From: Otis tarda
Taxonomy: Eukaryota > Chordata > Aves > Otidiformes > Otididae
Length of the DNA stretch: 64,000 nucleotides
Assembly (NCBI GenBank): GCA_026413225.1
Contig: CM048552.1
Span: forward strand, 212,053,553 to 212,117,552
Direction of reading: 5' to 3'
Below, piece by piece: positions 1 to 13,506 of the stretch. The notes beneath the pieces are model-generated. The model searched no databases. It saw only the letters and a program-made list of their open reading frames with translations, and had not been told where the DNA came from. Position 1 is the first letter of the stretch. Each line of letters opens with the position of its first letter. Made by a program: the position numbers and the translations under genes.

Positions 1-3000
1 TGCTCCATTCAAGTTACCAGAAAGAATTATACAGAGATAGCTATGATTTATGAGGTTGCCATTCTTAAAATATCAGCGTAGGGTGTGTATCACTAAATAT
101 GGTCTATAGATATGTCGCCTCAAGCTGTGGTTGTATTGCATCTCTCAAGTTAAATATCTTGACTCATCACGAGAGCAGTTGCAAATAACAGTGAAGGACC
201 TCAACAGAAGGTATGCTTTCCCCTGAGACAACAACACAGCGCACAGTCTAGGCTTATTGGTCTGTTGGGTTGCTAAAAATGGTGTTACTCTTTTGAGATG
301 TTAAAAGACATCGTGTGTTCCTGTTGTTAAAGATCCTATAGATCTCGATAAACTCAACCATTGCAAGTGTTTTCTGCTCATTTGACTTTGCTTTGTGGTT
401 TCAGTTGTCTGTTTCCACCACCTAGAAAGCTGGACCTTTACACAGCTGTCTCTTGTCACCCTGGAAATGGCAGCGCTTTAGCGGTGGTCGGACAGTGACT
501 ACTCTGTGGAGAAGCATGGGCTGAGGCCATCTGGGATCCAGTTAGTTTGGGCAAATGAAACTGACTGGATTTCCACGTGCGGCTATGCCCTTCCTTCAGT
601 AGCATTCTCACTGTTGAATCTCCTCCAGTTACTTTTGCCACAGATAGGTGATAATCTTATCTCTTATCCGTGGAACTGCTCAGTGCCTCCATGAAGATCA
701 CAGCAGCAGCTGGGGGCAAGATGAACCATTTTCATCTCTCCTTCCAGCTGCTGGCTCAATAGCTTGTCCAACAGGAGGGAGGTCAGGGAATCTTTTTGAT
801 CTGACGGAAGACTCCAGCATCCTGCCTTAGAACAACCCTCTTCCTTCCGTTGCTGCCGCTGTGATTCATGAAGCCATCTCCTTCTTGCTGTAGATCAGGC
901 CCATAGATTGCGGGGTATGAGATGTCCTACATCTTTCTGTCCCAGCACTGTCATCCTCAAGGGGCAGGATTGGAGTTGGATCCATGCCACTTGCTGTGAG
1001 CTGTCCCCCATAAGCAGGCAACACAGAGGTCATATGGACCTCTGTATCCTGCGTGTCTGATGTCCTGCAGAGACATCTGTGGCACAGGCACACTGATCAT
1101 TCGGGTCAGGAACCGCAGTCTGATCCTCAGGGCTTTGCCAGGTTGCAGCTGGCTGATTATCACCCCTGGGGGAACCACAGCACATTTGCACTCCTGTATG
1201 GCCCATGCAGAAGTGGCAGCTGTGTGAAAGAGATGACTGAATATCTATGCAATATGTTTCCTGGGCTTCAGAAACACAACTTAGCTACCCTTTAGAGAGA
1301 ACAGCAGCACAGATCACCTAATGGATACAAATAAATGAATGCTTCATGACAGCTAGCCTTTGAGTGAATTTATTATTGAATTACACTCAGCTTTTTAAGA
1401 ACAAGCTGAGCTGACAAGCTCTCTCATGACTGCAGAAGAAAAAGAAAGACAATGATAAATTACCCTGATGGATAAAGGTAAAGACCTTGTCTCCTCCAAA
1501 ATACCAGCAATTATATATTATTCATGTTTGGGAAGAAAAAATAATCATTGCCCGTATTGAAATGAGTGTTTATGATGATAAAGCAAGTAGCTAAATTAAA
1601 TTCTGAATGCACAGAATGTCTTTTCACATCATTTTGATGAACAGATAACAAGTACTCTTCTGCTACTTGATCGGTTTTGTATTGATTTTGAAACCACTTA
1701 CTTTTGCTGTTTGCTTTGTATTTTTAAGCCATTCTTAGTTGTCCATCACCATAAGGAGCAGCACAAGATGCAGTGGTGTCGAGTTGTTGTTTCAAGTAGG
1801 ATACCTGATATAGTTGTTCTCTCTTGAGGGACAGTGTCAGAAAATTGCAAGAATAGGCTGCAGTCCTGATCTACAGAGTCTTACATTAAATGTTGGCGTA
1901 GGATTAAAATACCTTAGAGAACTATGTGCAGAATTGGCATTTTTTGTAAAGAATATTTGAAAAGAAATCAAGTGATTTTTAAGTAGGTGTGTTTTATACT
2001 TCTTTTATTTGGGGGGACAGTTTGTATGTATCTACTTGCTATTAACCCATCCCAATTACATGGGCAGCTGGAAATAACCAGGCTGTACGACGTACCTTAC
2101 TGATCCAGCTGCGGCGCGTTACACAAGCACTGTTAAATGCTAAGATAGACAGGTACGCTATCAATGCGTGTGTGCACTATTTTACTGTAAATAAGTGGAT
2201 GGTTTTTATTGTCAGAGTTAAACTGCATTGATGCCAAGCCCTATCAAAACCAAAATTGTGAGTATTGATCATGGCCAAAGAACAAGTGAGAACACAGGGG
2301 AAGATCAAAATGGCTTTCAAAATGGTTCTGAGTGATTTTGAACACTATGATGATACCATAATGTCCTTGAAGGAAGACGTTCAAAACATCTCTTTTCACT
2401 CATTTCTTCCCACATCTGGAGGGCTGCAGGTTCACCCCAGCAGTTCTTCCTTCACAGGGAAACCACAGTGCTCTGTCTTTTCTGAACTTTCCCCTCAAGA
2501 AAAGTGTGATTTTGATACAGCAAAGTAAGAAATGCTTCTTTTCTTGCCAAAGACAAAGTTAGAAGTAAAAAAAAAAAACTCCAGCTCACTCAGGTGTGCC
2601 TTTCTGCTGATGATTTCTCCCGCGTTGACTGGTCCAGCCCATGGCTCTGGCCCAGCTCCAGCAGGATGCGGCTCTGCTGGGCTGGCAATGAAATGCGCGG
2701 GTCAGATGCACCCACTGCACTGCAGGCACGCCGGAGGTGATGCAGGAGGTTGTGGAGCACAGCAGGTCCACAGGTTAGGAGAGCTTGGAGAGATAAGCAC
2801 CACATCTGTTTACAGCTATGTCATAGATATTAGACGCCATCCAGTGTTCCTGATCGTGAGCACTCATGGCACGGCATGGTACCTTCATTGCTGGGAACGA
2901 GGTCATATTTTTCCATATTTTAAACCAAGCTAACACAACACCTCTTCAAACCCTTGCCTTCCCACTATTACTGTCTTCCAAAGGCATCATTCTGCTTTTG

Positions 3001-3162
3001 TTGCTTTCTACTTAAATGAAGTACTCACTACAAGTCATAACTTTTTGAAATATAGGAGAATAACGAGGAATTTTCAAAGGCTTAGTGTTTTTTATCTTAG
3101 TAATTATTCCTTTTAAGCACAGGACAGAATACTTTTAAAACTTACCTTTTCAATGTAGAGAG

Positions 3163-3181
3163 CATATATATATATATATAT
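3163..3181. repeat. AT dinucleotide repeat
   Basis: About nine AT units in a row. Confidence 0.9.
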
Positions 3182-6100
3182 TTTCAATGTTTGCCTTTTC
3201 CTTTTGATTTTAAATTATGTGGTGTGGCATTTCAGCTTAAAGTGATACTGAGTTGAGCATGGCATTATTTCCATATAATAAACAAATGCAACATATGCAG
3301 TTACTTACTTCCACTTTGTGGAATTTGTACGCGCCAGACTCTGTGAAAGTAAAGTTCCTCTCTATTTTTATGGTTTTTTTTCTATAACATAGTGTAATCA
3401 TAATGTAATTATCTTCCCCTTTCACAAGTGGCAGTAGAAGGAAGTCTTGTGTACAGTCATTAGAGAAACTGGGGTGCGGATTTTAACAAATATTAAAAAA
3501 CATTGGATATTTATTACCAAGAACGAACTCTTGAGTAGGACCTTCGTAGTGTGATTTCGGCATGCTTCCAGGATCGGGCAAGGCAGCTGATGTAAACACT
3601 GTGCCATCCTGTACACGGGATTAAAAGGTCTCAGGCGATACCTGTGTACCTACGAGCTCTTGGAGTGTGAAGAAAGCAAAATCCAAGCCTTCAAAACTCC
3701 CAAGCAGAAAAACAAGACTCCTAATTGTCAGAGTTAAACTGCAGGAGTAAACAAGACTCCTAATGAGTTTAGCACCTCCCAGATTATGCAGGTGCTGATG
3801 TGCACATTAGGTTTTCGGAGCTGAAATTAGGGTGTAGATGCTGTTGCCTTCTCTTGGATCTGGCACGTAGATATTTGATTAATATTTATTCAAAATTCAA
3901 GGTACATTCCTCTGGAAAAAAAGACAAGCCCACATGCCCATTGTTTTACATTAATCATTGATAGACGTGTTTGGTGTGGTATCTGTGAGCTGAGTCAGTA
4001 GCTCCATTCAGTAGAATAACATCACTAGAAACTGTATATCCTGTTCAACTGAGAGATTTTATTAGTTCAATACTGCATAAGGGTGCTTCAAATTAAATAC
4101 CAACTCACTTGTAATGGTTCTCGTGTGGGACTCCGGCATGTTCCTTCTGCAAAATCTGGAGCTTTCTGCCCTAAGCCCTCTGTTGCCTCCCCTCAGGAAG
4201 ACTCAGGAAGAGTTTGTCCTTTGACTGGGACATTTACTTGCTAAATTGACTAAAACCTCCTACATAAAAAAAAAAAAGCAGTTTTAAAATCCCAATCATA
4301 AAATCTTATATATTTTATTGAACCATTATTTTTCCTAATTCCTTGGGATCATTACAAAGCTACCAGACAGTTTATATGTAGTTAAAGAACTTCCCTCATG
4401 ATCATCAGAAAGAGAGCTCATTTTATAATTAAACTGAAAATAATGTATTTTTTTCTTCTGTCCTGCTCAGTTTTCCTTTCATGAAGCCTTAAATTCAATG
4501 GAAGGAATTGCTTTTATTTTGGATCTTCTGCAGAGCTGAATATGTGGCCATAGCTTACAAAATAAATACCAGAAGTAAAATACTATAGTAATACAGAACT
4601 GGTAAGTTCTGCAGACATTTTTTTTGTGAAGACTTGACATGAATACATTATTCATCTCTGAAAGTTATTGCACCATAAAGTCTTTACCTTTCGTAGAAAT
4701 AATGGTTATAGGATCACTTCTTAAAAATTATGAAATGAGTGTAATTCAGTATTAGGTAGGAAAATTGTCTTGCAGCTTACAAGCTACTGAACACTCGACT
4801 TGGATTTTACAGACTAATGAAAATAAGAGTGTGATTCTGTTTCTCTGAGATCTCATGCAAAGCGAGAGAGTGTTTCTTTACTTGCAGTGGAGTACAGAAA
4901 GAATCGTCACCTTTTAAAGCATTTCTTAGTCAACCACATTGTGAATAAAAGGATTTTTCACTGAAACTTTGCAGTTCAGCACAGCCCAGATTTCTTATGC
5001 ATTGCATTTCCTGTAAAACTGTGTTCTAAAATACTTTCACTTAAATGTTATAGCTGGAGGCAGTTTTATAATTTCAGAGATCTTTTCCTCTTTATTTCCT
5101 ATTTGCTAAGCAGCCTTCCTCTATCTCTTATCCTCCCACCTTCCCGTTATAGCTCAGCTGAGAAATCTTGGGATGCAAAAATAGTGAGTCAATGAGGCAT
5201 AGAGACCCAAAATGTTTTGGATGGTGGAACTGGTGACTCTTTCCAACAGTGGCCAGATTGCTTGGCAGATCAGAAAGGATGATTGTGCTTTCGTAAAGCG
5301 AAAAAGGGCACGTATTGAGTAGGTGAATAAGGTTCAAATCTTGGAGAAGTTTTCAGCGCGGTAAGGGCCTCAGTCTTTCAGGAACAGAGCCAGCAGGGAA
5401 TTGTTTTCAGAGCAATGATCATTCATTCATGAGTTTTCTAGAAGTGGTAGGTGGTCCTCAAAATATATTACATTTTGTTACTAAACCGTGAGGCAATAAA
5501 AATATCTTATTTTCCTTTTGGAGGAGCTACAACTAGCAGTCACTAATATTGCCAAAAAAAGATAATGCCAAAGCAGATTTTTAAGAACTATCAGTTTGTA
5601 AGTGTTTATGGAGCAGAACGGAGTCAGATGCATGCATTGGGGAGCTTGAGAAACTGGACATCAGCTGATTACAACACCAAGCCCTGTCGTGTATAATAAA
5701 AATATCAGATGAAGAAGACTCTACTGTGAAGTTAGACCAGATCTAAAGAGACAACAAGACATCTAGAAGTGTTACTGTAAATCTTGATTAATAAGCATTT
5801 TCCCCTTGGACTTCAAGTACGAATTTCGTTAGCCACATCTGAGCATTTTGTTGCATTTTCCTCTGTCCTTCTTCAGACAATTTAAGTCATGGCTTTCATT
5901 GAAGCATTTCATTCAGTCGGCTTTACTGTGTGTTTTGTAGAATATCTACAACACTGCAGAAGGCTTCTTGCAAAAGGTTACCAGCTAAGGACCATATGCG
6001 CATAAAGAATCATCAGCATCTCCTGACCCTTCAGTGATGGGACCTTATAAACAACTTCATTGAGTAGGTTAAACAAACAGAGCAGATACTGGTTTCACTG

Positions 6101-6380
6101 CAAAGAACTTAAAATTGACTTTCTTTTATTGAGCCTGGTCAGAGCTCTTACACACTTTGCTCTTCATCACCCACTCTTTTTCTCCTGGGTCTGCCACTCC
6201 ATCAGCTACTCAGAAAGTTGAGTGACAGGATCTGTTGCAAACCACGTCTGTCAGTGCCACTTTAGCAAGTCCCCATCTGGGAACTGGTTGAATGCATTTA
6301 GTCCCTTTGTCAGATTGACACTGGCATTCTGGTGCTCCCCTTATTGGTGAACTTCTCAGCTAAGCCTAATTAACAATTTA

Positions 6381-6672
6381 GAATCATAGAATCACAGAAT
6401 GGTTTGGGTTGAAAGGGTCCTTTAAAGGCCATCCAGTCCAACACCCCTGCAAGGAGCTGGGACATCTCCAACCAGATCAGGTTCCTCAGAGCCTCGGCCA
6501 ATCTGGCCTTGAATGTTTCCAGGGATGGGGCACCCGCCACCTCTCTGGGCAACCTGGGACAGTGCTCTACAACCCTCAGTGTAAAAATGTCTTCCTTATA
6601 TCTAGCCTAAATGTACCCTGTTTTAGTTTAAAAACATTACTCCTTGTCTTATCACAACAGGCCCTGCTAAAT
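6381..6672 (-). mobile_element. CR1 LINE, 5'-truncated 3' end
   Basis: Read on the minus strand this is the CR1 ORF2 C-terminus and 3' UTR ending in repeated ATTCTATG-like octamers (seen here as gaatcatagaatcacag at the left edge). Family phrases such as the complement of gttgcccagagaggtgg are present, diverged. It extends to about the aacaggccctgct phrase. Confidence 0.9.
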
Positions 6673-7471
6673 CCAGCTGGATTTGTATCCCAGCTGCCCA
6701 AGATGTGCCAAATCCTTTCAGAAACTCACTTGTGCTATCCATGTGGTGCGGGAGTCTTTCCAGATAAAGTACTCTTTAATTTTCATTTTTTTCATGTAAG
6801 TGTGCCTTTCTTGTTTAACAAGGAACCCTTCAGCAGGATCTATTCCATTCTTTTCCTGTCTTTAATTCCTTAATTCAGATGGCAGCTAAGATCAGTAGGT
6901 AGGTTTCAAGTTTAAGCTTTTCCTACAGCTAAACTGAACTGAAGAAGCCAGACACGGATTGACTCATTTTAAGGAAAGACTATCAGGAGTTTTTTTCTGC
7001 ACAGTTCAGAGGCAAGTGGGCAGGGCTTTTTTTCCAGACAGCTTTTGAGGGAAATACTGCCACAAGCAATCAACTTGAAGGTTTGTATGTTCTGTTGTTT
7101 CCTTTTCTTCTTTTGTCCTTCATCTGTCAGCTCAGGCATTTTCATCATGTGCAGGTATTTGACCACGATGCCCTTAGCTTTTACTTGGCATTCTACCAAT
7201 TTTCCTATCTATCCGCGTACTACGCTGCCCTGAAGTTGTTTAACGTGAGACAGGTGCATTCAACCCAAAATGTAGAAGGTACATTTTGCCACCTCCTGTA
7301 TTATCAAGCAAATAGGTCACAGCAGCTGAAGCCATGAGATTGTGTTTGTATTTACAGGCATTTATCAGCAAGGTGTCTGAGCATGCCACAGATGAAGTTC
7401 CATGAGAATGTAAAAATCCGTATGCAAGGGATTAGCAGATTACTACAGTTATCCCTCTAATGTCTCTGTAA

Positions 7472-7781
7472 TGGCGGGAGGAACTCTTCAGCAGGGCCTG
7501 TTGTGACAGGACAAGGGGTCATGGTTTTGAAATAGAGGGAGGTAGATTTAGGTAAGATATTAGGAAAAATTTTTTACACTGAGGGTGGTGGAACAGTGGC
7601 CCAGGTTGCCCAGAGAGGTGGTGGATGCCCCATCCCTGGAAACGTTCAAGGCCAGGTTGGACGGGGCTCTGAGCAACCTGATCTGGTTGGAGATGTCCCT
7701 GCTCCTTGCAGGGGGGTTGGATTGGATGGGCTTTGAAGGTCCCTTCCAACCCAAATCGTTCTGTGATTCTGTGATTCTATG
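7472..7781 (+). mobile_element. CR1 LINE, 5'-truncated 3' end
   Basis: Plus-oriented CR1 3' end, from gaactcttcagcagggcc to the tail gtgattctgtgattctatg. It encodes the last ORF2 residues ([20 protein letters not shown]) and is close in sequence to the copies at 13512, 37338 and 40264, so it belongs to the same subfamily. Confidence 0.93.
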
Positions 7782-10700
7782 ACTGTTATTTTGCAGGTGG
7801 AGTACAAAGCCACATACAGACTAGCTGACATGACCAGCATCACACAGAAAGTCTGTAGCAGAGGAAGAAATAGAACTGAGATCAACTAACTTCACTAATA
7901 ACGCTCTTCCCAACACGCAATAACTTTCTAGATTTTCGCTTCATGGTGCTGTGGTGAATTTTCATCCAGAGCAGAACAATAAATCCCCAGCATGTCTACA
8001 CCAATAAAATATGGAAGTGGTAAATAAGATCAAAGAGATGAAGAGATTTATAGTGGCAAATTAAAATATTTATTATGAATAACTTACCTGAAGATGGATA
8101 AGCAGTCATGATAGCCATCTCTACACATCTGAAAACTTTAAAGGAAAAGGCAAAATGAGTTACAGAGGAAATACTTTGAGGAGCTGCAGAAATTCATTGG
8201 GATGATATTTCCCATGGCTCTTCTCCTCAGCCAAAGAAAGAATATAATTTTTTGTTGCAGCAAAAAGGAGTTTAGGATGCATGGAATTTTGTTTTTCCAA
8301 TGAAAAATGTTTTGCAAAAGCAGTATTTTTGTCTATTTCCCAGTGCCAAGCACAGTGTCAGCAGAAGCCACCTATGAATAAGAACTGTTGCAAGGGCCGA
8401 TGTCTAAGTTATGAGACATTAGATCACAGTCAGTGTTAAAGACAAATCTTTAATGTACTCCCATAACGTGAGATGGCTTTTGGGGGAATTTACTTTTCTG
8501 GCTTCTGTTCTAAAACTGATTTTGTTTGCTTGGATTTTTTTTGACAGCCTGTCAAAGTTTCTTTATATCTGAGCAATGGGAAAGTAAAGGCATCGGTGCA
8601 CCCGTCTGTTTTGCCACTGTGGCCCGCATCTCACCAGGAAGACTTAATTTAATTTTCTAGGGAATAAAGAATGACTTCACAAAGTGATGGTGTAAAACTA
8701 TCTGATGCACCATCTGACATTCTAGATAGCATTTTAACAAGGATTTGGTCTTTCAGGGAAGTTTTTATGGACAAATTGAAAAAAAAAAAAGAAAGAAAGG
8801 ACAAGTCTCATTAAAAAAGAAGGAAAAGAGCAAACTACTGGTCATTGTAAAACAAGAATCCATACAGCCTAATGTAAAAGTAATGAAGGAAACAAACAAG
8901 CAAAAGCCAGAAAATAGAGACAAAAGGTGGAATCTGTTAATAATTCAATGGGAAGATGAGGCTGCAGCTACAAGAAATTCAGTTTTGTTCAGCTGCAGAA
9001 AACACTCTGAACTGGCAGGCCTAGACTGATGGAATAAATCTCTTCTATTAACATGGGAGATAATTTTATGTAAATATATTGGGAGACCTTCTAGCGGTGC
9101 TGAGAGTCTTAGCAGTACCACTTAACTTGTTTGTAGTGTAATTGCATTTAGACCAAGGTCTTCTGAAGGAAATGGCTGGCTAAATTAGCGTTAACCATGT
9201 TCCTGAGGGGCTCGGTGCATTGTGGGTAGTCGATCTTGCCTCCAGAAAGGACACGTTGACGCTAGAGAAGCCAGCTGCTTCCAACATACTGTGTTCACTC
9301 TTTTTCCCAAGCGGGGCAAATTTTGTCACCCAGGGAAGGAGAAGCTTTGAGACTCTAATCAGGCAGAGTCCGGGCTTTGGTTTTCTTCCAGTTTCCATCC
9401 TTCTTGCTTTTAACTGAATTCAGATTTGTGCATGTTGCTCCAGCTTCTTTATATCACTGTGGTTTGGGAAAGATGTCCCCTTTGTGGGAACATCTTCCCT
9501 TCTGGCATGTAAATAAAGCTATTGTTATAGTCCTCGGGAGGGTGGGGGATGCAGCTGGCCTTGCTGACGAGCTGCTTCTCTGAGAAGAGATGCCAGCATC
9601 ATCTGAGTTAGCGAGCACATAGAAGTGCTAACAGAATTGGAGCGCAGTCCTGCAAAGCGTCGTCCAGAATGGGAACTGAGTCTCTTCCTGCGAGGTGGGA
9701 GGTCAAATGCGTTTGTTACAGCTGCCAAGGCGAGAGGAAGCACTTTGTCCATGTTATGCTGGTGCTTGTTATGGAAGAAATAGTTGTCAGTGATATGTAA
9801 TGGCCCAGATGCTTGCTGATGTGAAGCCAGTGTGCTTGTGATATTACTTAGAAGTTTGCAACTGCTTGGACATGTGTTTTGTGTAGGACAGCAGGAGAGA
9901 CACCTGCAGCATGTTGTATTTTTTCCTTCGGTTGCTTTTAACTCTTGGAAGGAGGAAACAACGGGTGGAAGTGTTCTTTTTGGGTTCATATAAAAATGTA
10001 TGATCTTGTCTTGCAAGTATTTTAAAACATTCATAGTCCCAGTGTTCATTTGAATATGCTGTCAGTAGTTCAGAGTACTGAGTCCCTTCTGTCCTGCTGC
10101 AAGAAGGTCTTAGTGTTCAAGCAACAGTCTGTAGAGATTCCTTACCTTTCACAACATGTGCGGCCATTTGATGAGAAGCTGAGAGAAGACATTTTCAAAC
10201 CCTCCCTCAAGTCTCTCTAAAGGATGGGAAAGGAGATGGGGCAGGGTGGAGGGGATCGTGGAAAAATCTGGGAAGAGAAGGCCTCGCTTCTGCTCTTAGG
10301 TCAAATAAGTGATTAGACATGCTCACTTTGTGCAAAAATTGCACTGTGGTTGGTGACCTGTTGACTTCAGCGGGGTTATTCCAAGCACTGATGTTTTTCC
10401 AAGCATATTCCATGGCATCGTGATCCTTTGAGTTTTGTTTTGCCTGCCTGTTAGAGAGTGACACATGTATTATTGTATTGGAGTATTATTTTGAATTTGT
10501 TGTATATGGGAATCTTAGAGCCTTAAATGGGAGAAGCAAGAGAAGTATGAAGGATATGATTAGATCCAAACTGGGCTCAAGTCTTTTCCTACACGATTCC
10601 TAACAGGTTGGTGATGATATATCAGAGAAGACTCAATGACAGAAAAATCATTTCCATTATTTCATTTTCCTGTGGTCTGTTCCAAAATTTTATAGGAATC

Positions 10701-11334
10701 CAGTCACCTTTTATATTGCCAACATATTCTGGTAACGCTTCAAGAATTTTTGCTAGTGCCGGAGCTCTTCATTTAAATCAGTAAGAGTTTTGTTAAAGAC
10801 TCCCTGACAAATACTCTGTTTTCTGTCCTGTAGAATACACAACTAGCGCACAACTTTATCTCCTTTATTCTGCAATAACACATTTTTAGGTGGACTGTAA
10901 GAAAATAATTTGCTCTTTCCCTGATGATCTGTGTTTATGAAATCATCTTTACGAAACATTGCAGATACCATCCTTCGCCTCAGCGAACCAGTAAAGCGCC
11001 ATTTCTCAGTTGGAGCGTGTAGACAGCAAGTGCAGCTGGGATGATTTACTCTAGCTGAGGTCTGGTCCTGCACCTGGAGAAACATTGGCTTTCAATCTCT
11101 GCTCTCCAGCAGGACAGCAGTTAGGAAAATCACTCACTGGGTCACGTTAGCACACTGACACCACAATTTGCTGTTGCTGCTCAGAAAAATAGTTACCTTC
11201 AGCCAAAAATTGGGTTCAGACACTCTCACAGACATGTGATGCTTTGTCTTTTTAGGAAGCCTCTAAGGTAGAGGCGTAGTAATGACTTAGAGCTCTGGAA
11301 ACAGACTTTGGAGTAAGAACCTAGAAAATCTGTC

Positions 11335-11475
11335 TTTGGCTTTACTGCAGATTTTCTGACTGACCTTGGACAACTGAAAATCACTCTGTGCTTTATTTCC
11401 TCTCTCTGTAAAATACCTCTCTTGCAGTATTAATCAATGTTTGTAAAGATCCTTGAAATCCTTAGATAAAAGAGC
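11335..11475 (+). repeat. MIR-like ancient SINE relic
   Basis: The order gactgaccttggacaac, then ctctgtgctttatttcc, ctgtaaaat, caatgtttgtaaagatcc and ttgaaatccttagataaaag follows the MIR consensus from the tRNA-derived part to the LINE tail. Strongly diverged. Confidence 0.75.
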
Positions 11476-12114
11476 ACATTACAGAGCACAGAGTAATTGG
11501 AATAGATGTAGCCTATAAAATAGTGCAATCTACCAAACTTGGAAATAAAAGATGGGAAGAAAAAGCCCGTCCTGTTCGTATGCTCAGTTCCCCAAGCAAT
11601 TTGTAGAGAAGCTATCTGAACCTAGCAAATTATCTGTCGCGGTTTTCCCAAGCGTGGCAGAAATGAGCCGTCAAGGCTCGGTCAGGGTGCTGCTGTGGCT
11701 TTTGTGCCTTAAATATGTCCATGCAGTGCTTGATAGGTTTCTGTTCTCTCTGATTCTAAAATGTGCTTTGCCCTTAATTTGGGCAATATTGTCAAGACGC
11801 TGTGAAACTTGGTCATAGCAAATTCCAATGTGATGTTGCGAACCCTACAGAAGTCCGTAGTTAATGAAGTACTTACTTTTCAAGAGTAGGATAAAGGCAA
11901 ACCTCATTTTAGGTATTGAATGTTCTTACATAACTCCTGAGAAAATCTTCAACAGCAGCATCCCACCATCAAGGCACCACATAACCCCCAGCCTTCCAGG
12001 ACATAAGGGGCTGGTCTTTCTAATCCATAGTATTCCCAGCCACAGCAGTAGAGGAAAAAAACCCAGAATTTGTCAAAAGCTTACTATTTCTTATCATTTT
12101 TCTCTTTCTTGCAG

Positions 12115-12234
12115 ACACGCATGTGTGATTCGAGGCCAGGTGATGACGGCAGATGGGACCCCTCTAGTTGGAGTGAACATCAGCTTTGTCAACAATCCTC
12201 TTTTTGGATACACAATCAGCAGACAGGATGGCAG
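12115..12234 (+). CDS. TENM4: TENM4 exon: start of TTR-like domain
   Basis: This 120-nt exon starts after the acceptor cttgcag and ends at gatggcag before the donor gtggga, which is a weaker site than GTRAGT. It enters with one base completing a codon (xxA), then reads HACVIRGQV...[13 protein letters not shown] and ends with AG of a serine codon completed by the next exon (AG+C). These 39 codons form the first strands of the transthyretin-like / carboxypeptidase-regulatory-like domain that follows the Cys-rich region in teneurins. A glycosylation sequon (NIS) is present at VGVNISF. The previous exon, expected to end near the FDGG motif of the family, was not found in the 12.1 kb upstream, so that intron is longer than 12.1 kb. 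Confidence 0.93.
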
Positions 12235-12399
12235 GTGGGATCTCTTTATAGGATTTACAGTGTTCAAGCAGCAGTTACAACATTATTACCATCAACACTA
12301 AAAAGAAAGTCTTTCCAAGAGCACGTTTATTGTTGATGCGTTTTGAAGGTGCTGATGCATTATTGTTAGTCATTATGGGGCTACATCTGGTTGATGACT

Positions 12400-13421
12400 G
12401 GTCACCAGCGGTGTTCCTCAAGGTTCAATTCTAGGGGCAGTCCTATTCAATATATTTATCAACGATCTGGATGCAGAAGTTGGATGCACCATTAGCAAGT
12501 TTGCTGATGATACCAAACAGGGAGGTGCTGTTGGCTCCTGAGGGACAAGAGGCCTCACAGCAGGATCTAGATAGATTGGAGCATTGGGTTATGATTAATG
12601 GGATGAAATTTAACAAGTAGAAATGTCAGATTCTGCACCTAGGATGGAGTAATGCCAGGCACAAGTATAAATTGGGAGAGGAGTGGCTGGAGAGCAGCCC
12701 TGCAGAAAGGGATCTGGAGGTGCTGGTTGACAGCAAGCTCAACAGGAATGACCAGTGTGTCCTGGCAGCCAAGAGGGTAAACCACATCCTGGGTGCATCA
12801 AACAGCATAACCAGCTATTCAAAAGAGATTAATATCCCACTGTCTGCAGTGTTGGTGCAGCCTCATCTCGAGTACTGCGTGCAGTTCTGGGCTCCACCAT
12901 TTAAGAAGGATGTGAAGGTCCTTGAATGTGTCCAGAGGGCAACAAAGCTGGTGAAAGGGCTGGAAGGCATGTTCTGTGAGGAGTGGCTAGGGACTTTGGG
13001 CTTGTCTAGTTTGGAGGAGGCTAAGGTACCACCTCATTGCTCTCTACAGCTTCCTAAGGAGGGGACATGGAGAGCGAGGTGCTGAGCTCATCTCCCTGGT
13101 ATCCAGTGACAGGACACATGGGAATGGTTCAAAGCTGAGCCAGGAAGGATTTAGACTGGACTTTAGGAAGCATTTCTGTACAAAGAGGGTGGTCAAGCAC
13201 TGGAACAGGCTTCCTAGAGAGGTGGTCAATGTCCCAAGCCTGTCAGTGTTCAAGAGGCCCTTAACAATGGGGCAATGCCCTTACAATGGGGCAATGCCCT
13301 TAATGATATGTTTTAATTTGGTCAGCGCTGAATTGGTCAGGCAGTTGGACTAGATGATTATCGTCGGACCCTTCCAACTGAAATAGTCTAGTCTAGTCTA
13401 CTCTACTCTATTCTATTCTAA
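12400..13421 (+). mobile_element. CR1 LINE, older copy with RT C-terminal part
   Basis: About 1 kb of a more diverged CR1. The left part translates as [20 protein letters not shown] and then FADDTK, the reverse-transcriptase catalytic block, followed by the thumb and C-terminal region ([10 protein letters not shown]). Stops and small indels break the frame. A 19-bp direct duplication (about 13262-13301, caatggggcaatgccctta) lies near the 3' end. The tail is a graded pentamer (13385-13421) instead of the octamer. Confidence 0.9.
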
Positions 13422-13442
13422 TTTTTATTATTTATTATTATT
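13385..13442. repeat. Graded pentanucleotide tail and TTA-rich tract
   Basis: TCTAG, TCTAC and TCTAT units follow each other at the 3' end of the CR1 at 12400, and then an AT-rich TTATTATTA-type tract. Confidence 0.85.
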
Positions 13443-13506
13443 AACTTTGTGATATCACCTAGAATCTTTAGCCAACAATTGGGCAATGTAGTGCCCATGC
13501 ACATAA

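Larger units (their letters stand above)
1..12114 (+). other. TENM4: Intron upstream of first visible exon (partial)
   Basis: I see no exon of the teneurin EGF or Cys-rich region here on either strand. The stretch holds a short AT repeat (3163-3181), an inverted pair of CR1 pieces (6381-6672 and 7472-7781) and a MIR-like relic (11335-11475). The remainder is AT-rich unique sequence with no coding signal I can support. Confidence 0.75.

Noticed and set aside
9525-10049. A 174-codon open frame on the minus strand, the longest outside TENM4 and repeats apart from one antisense to an LTR.
   Set aside because: No recognisable domain or splice context. With about 61/64 sense codons and roughly two thousand ATGs on both strands, a frame this long is expected about once in such a window by chance.
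1-12114. Search for the preceding TENM4 exons (Cys-rich region, motif near FDGG).
   Set aside because: No matching translation on the + strand; the exon must lie further upstream.
11864-12301. Open frame of 145 codons that includes the HACVIRGQV sequence.
   Set aside because: Only 12115-12234 is coding; the rest is read-through of intron on both sides of the splice sites.
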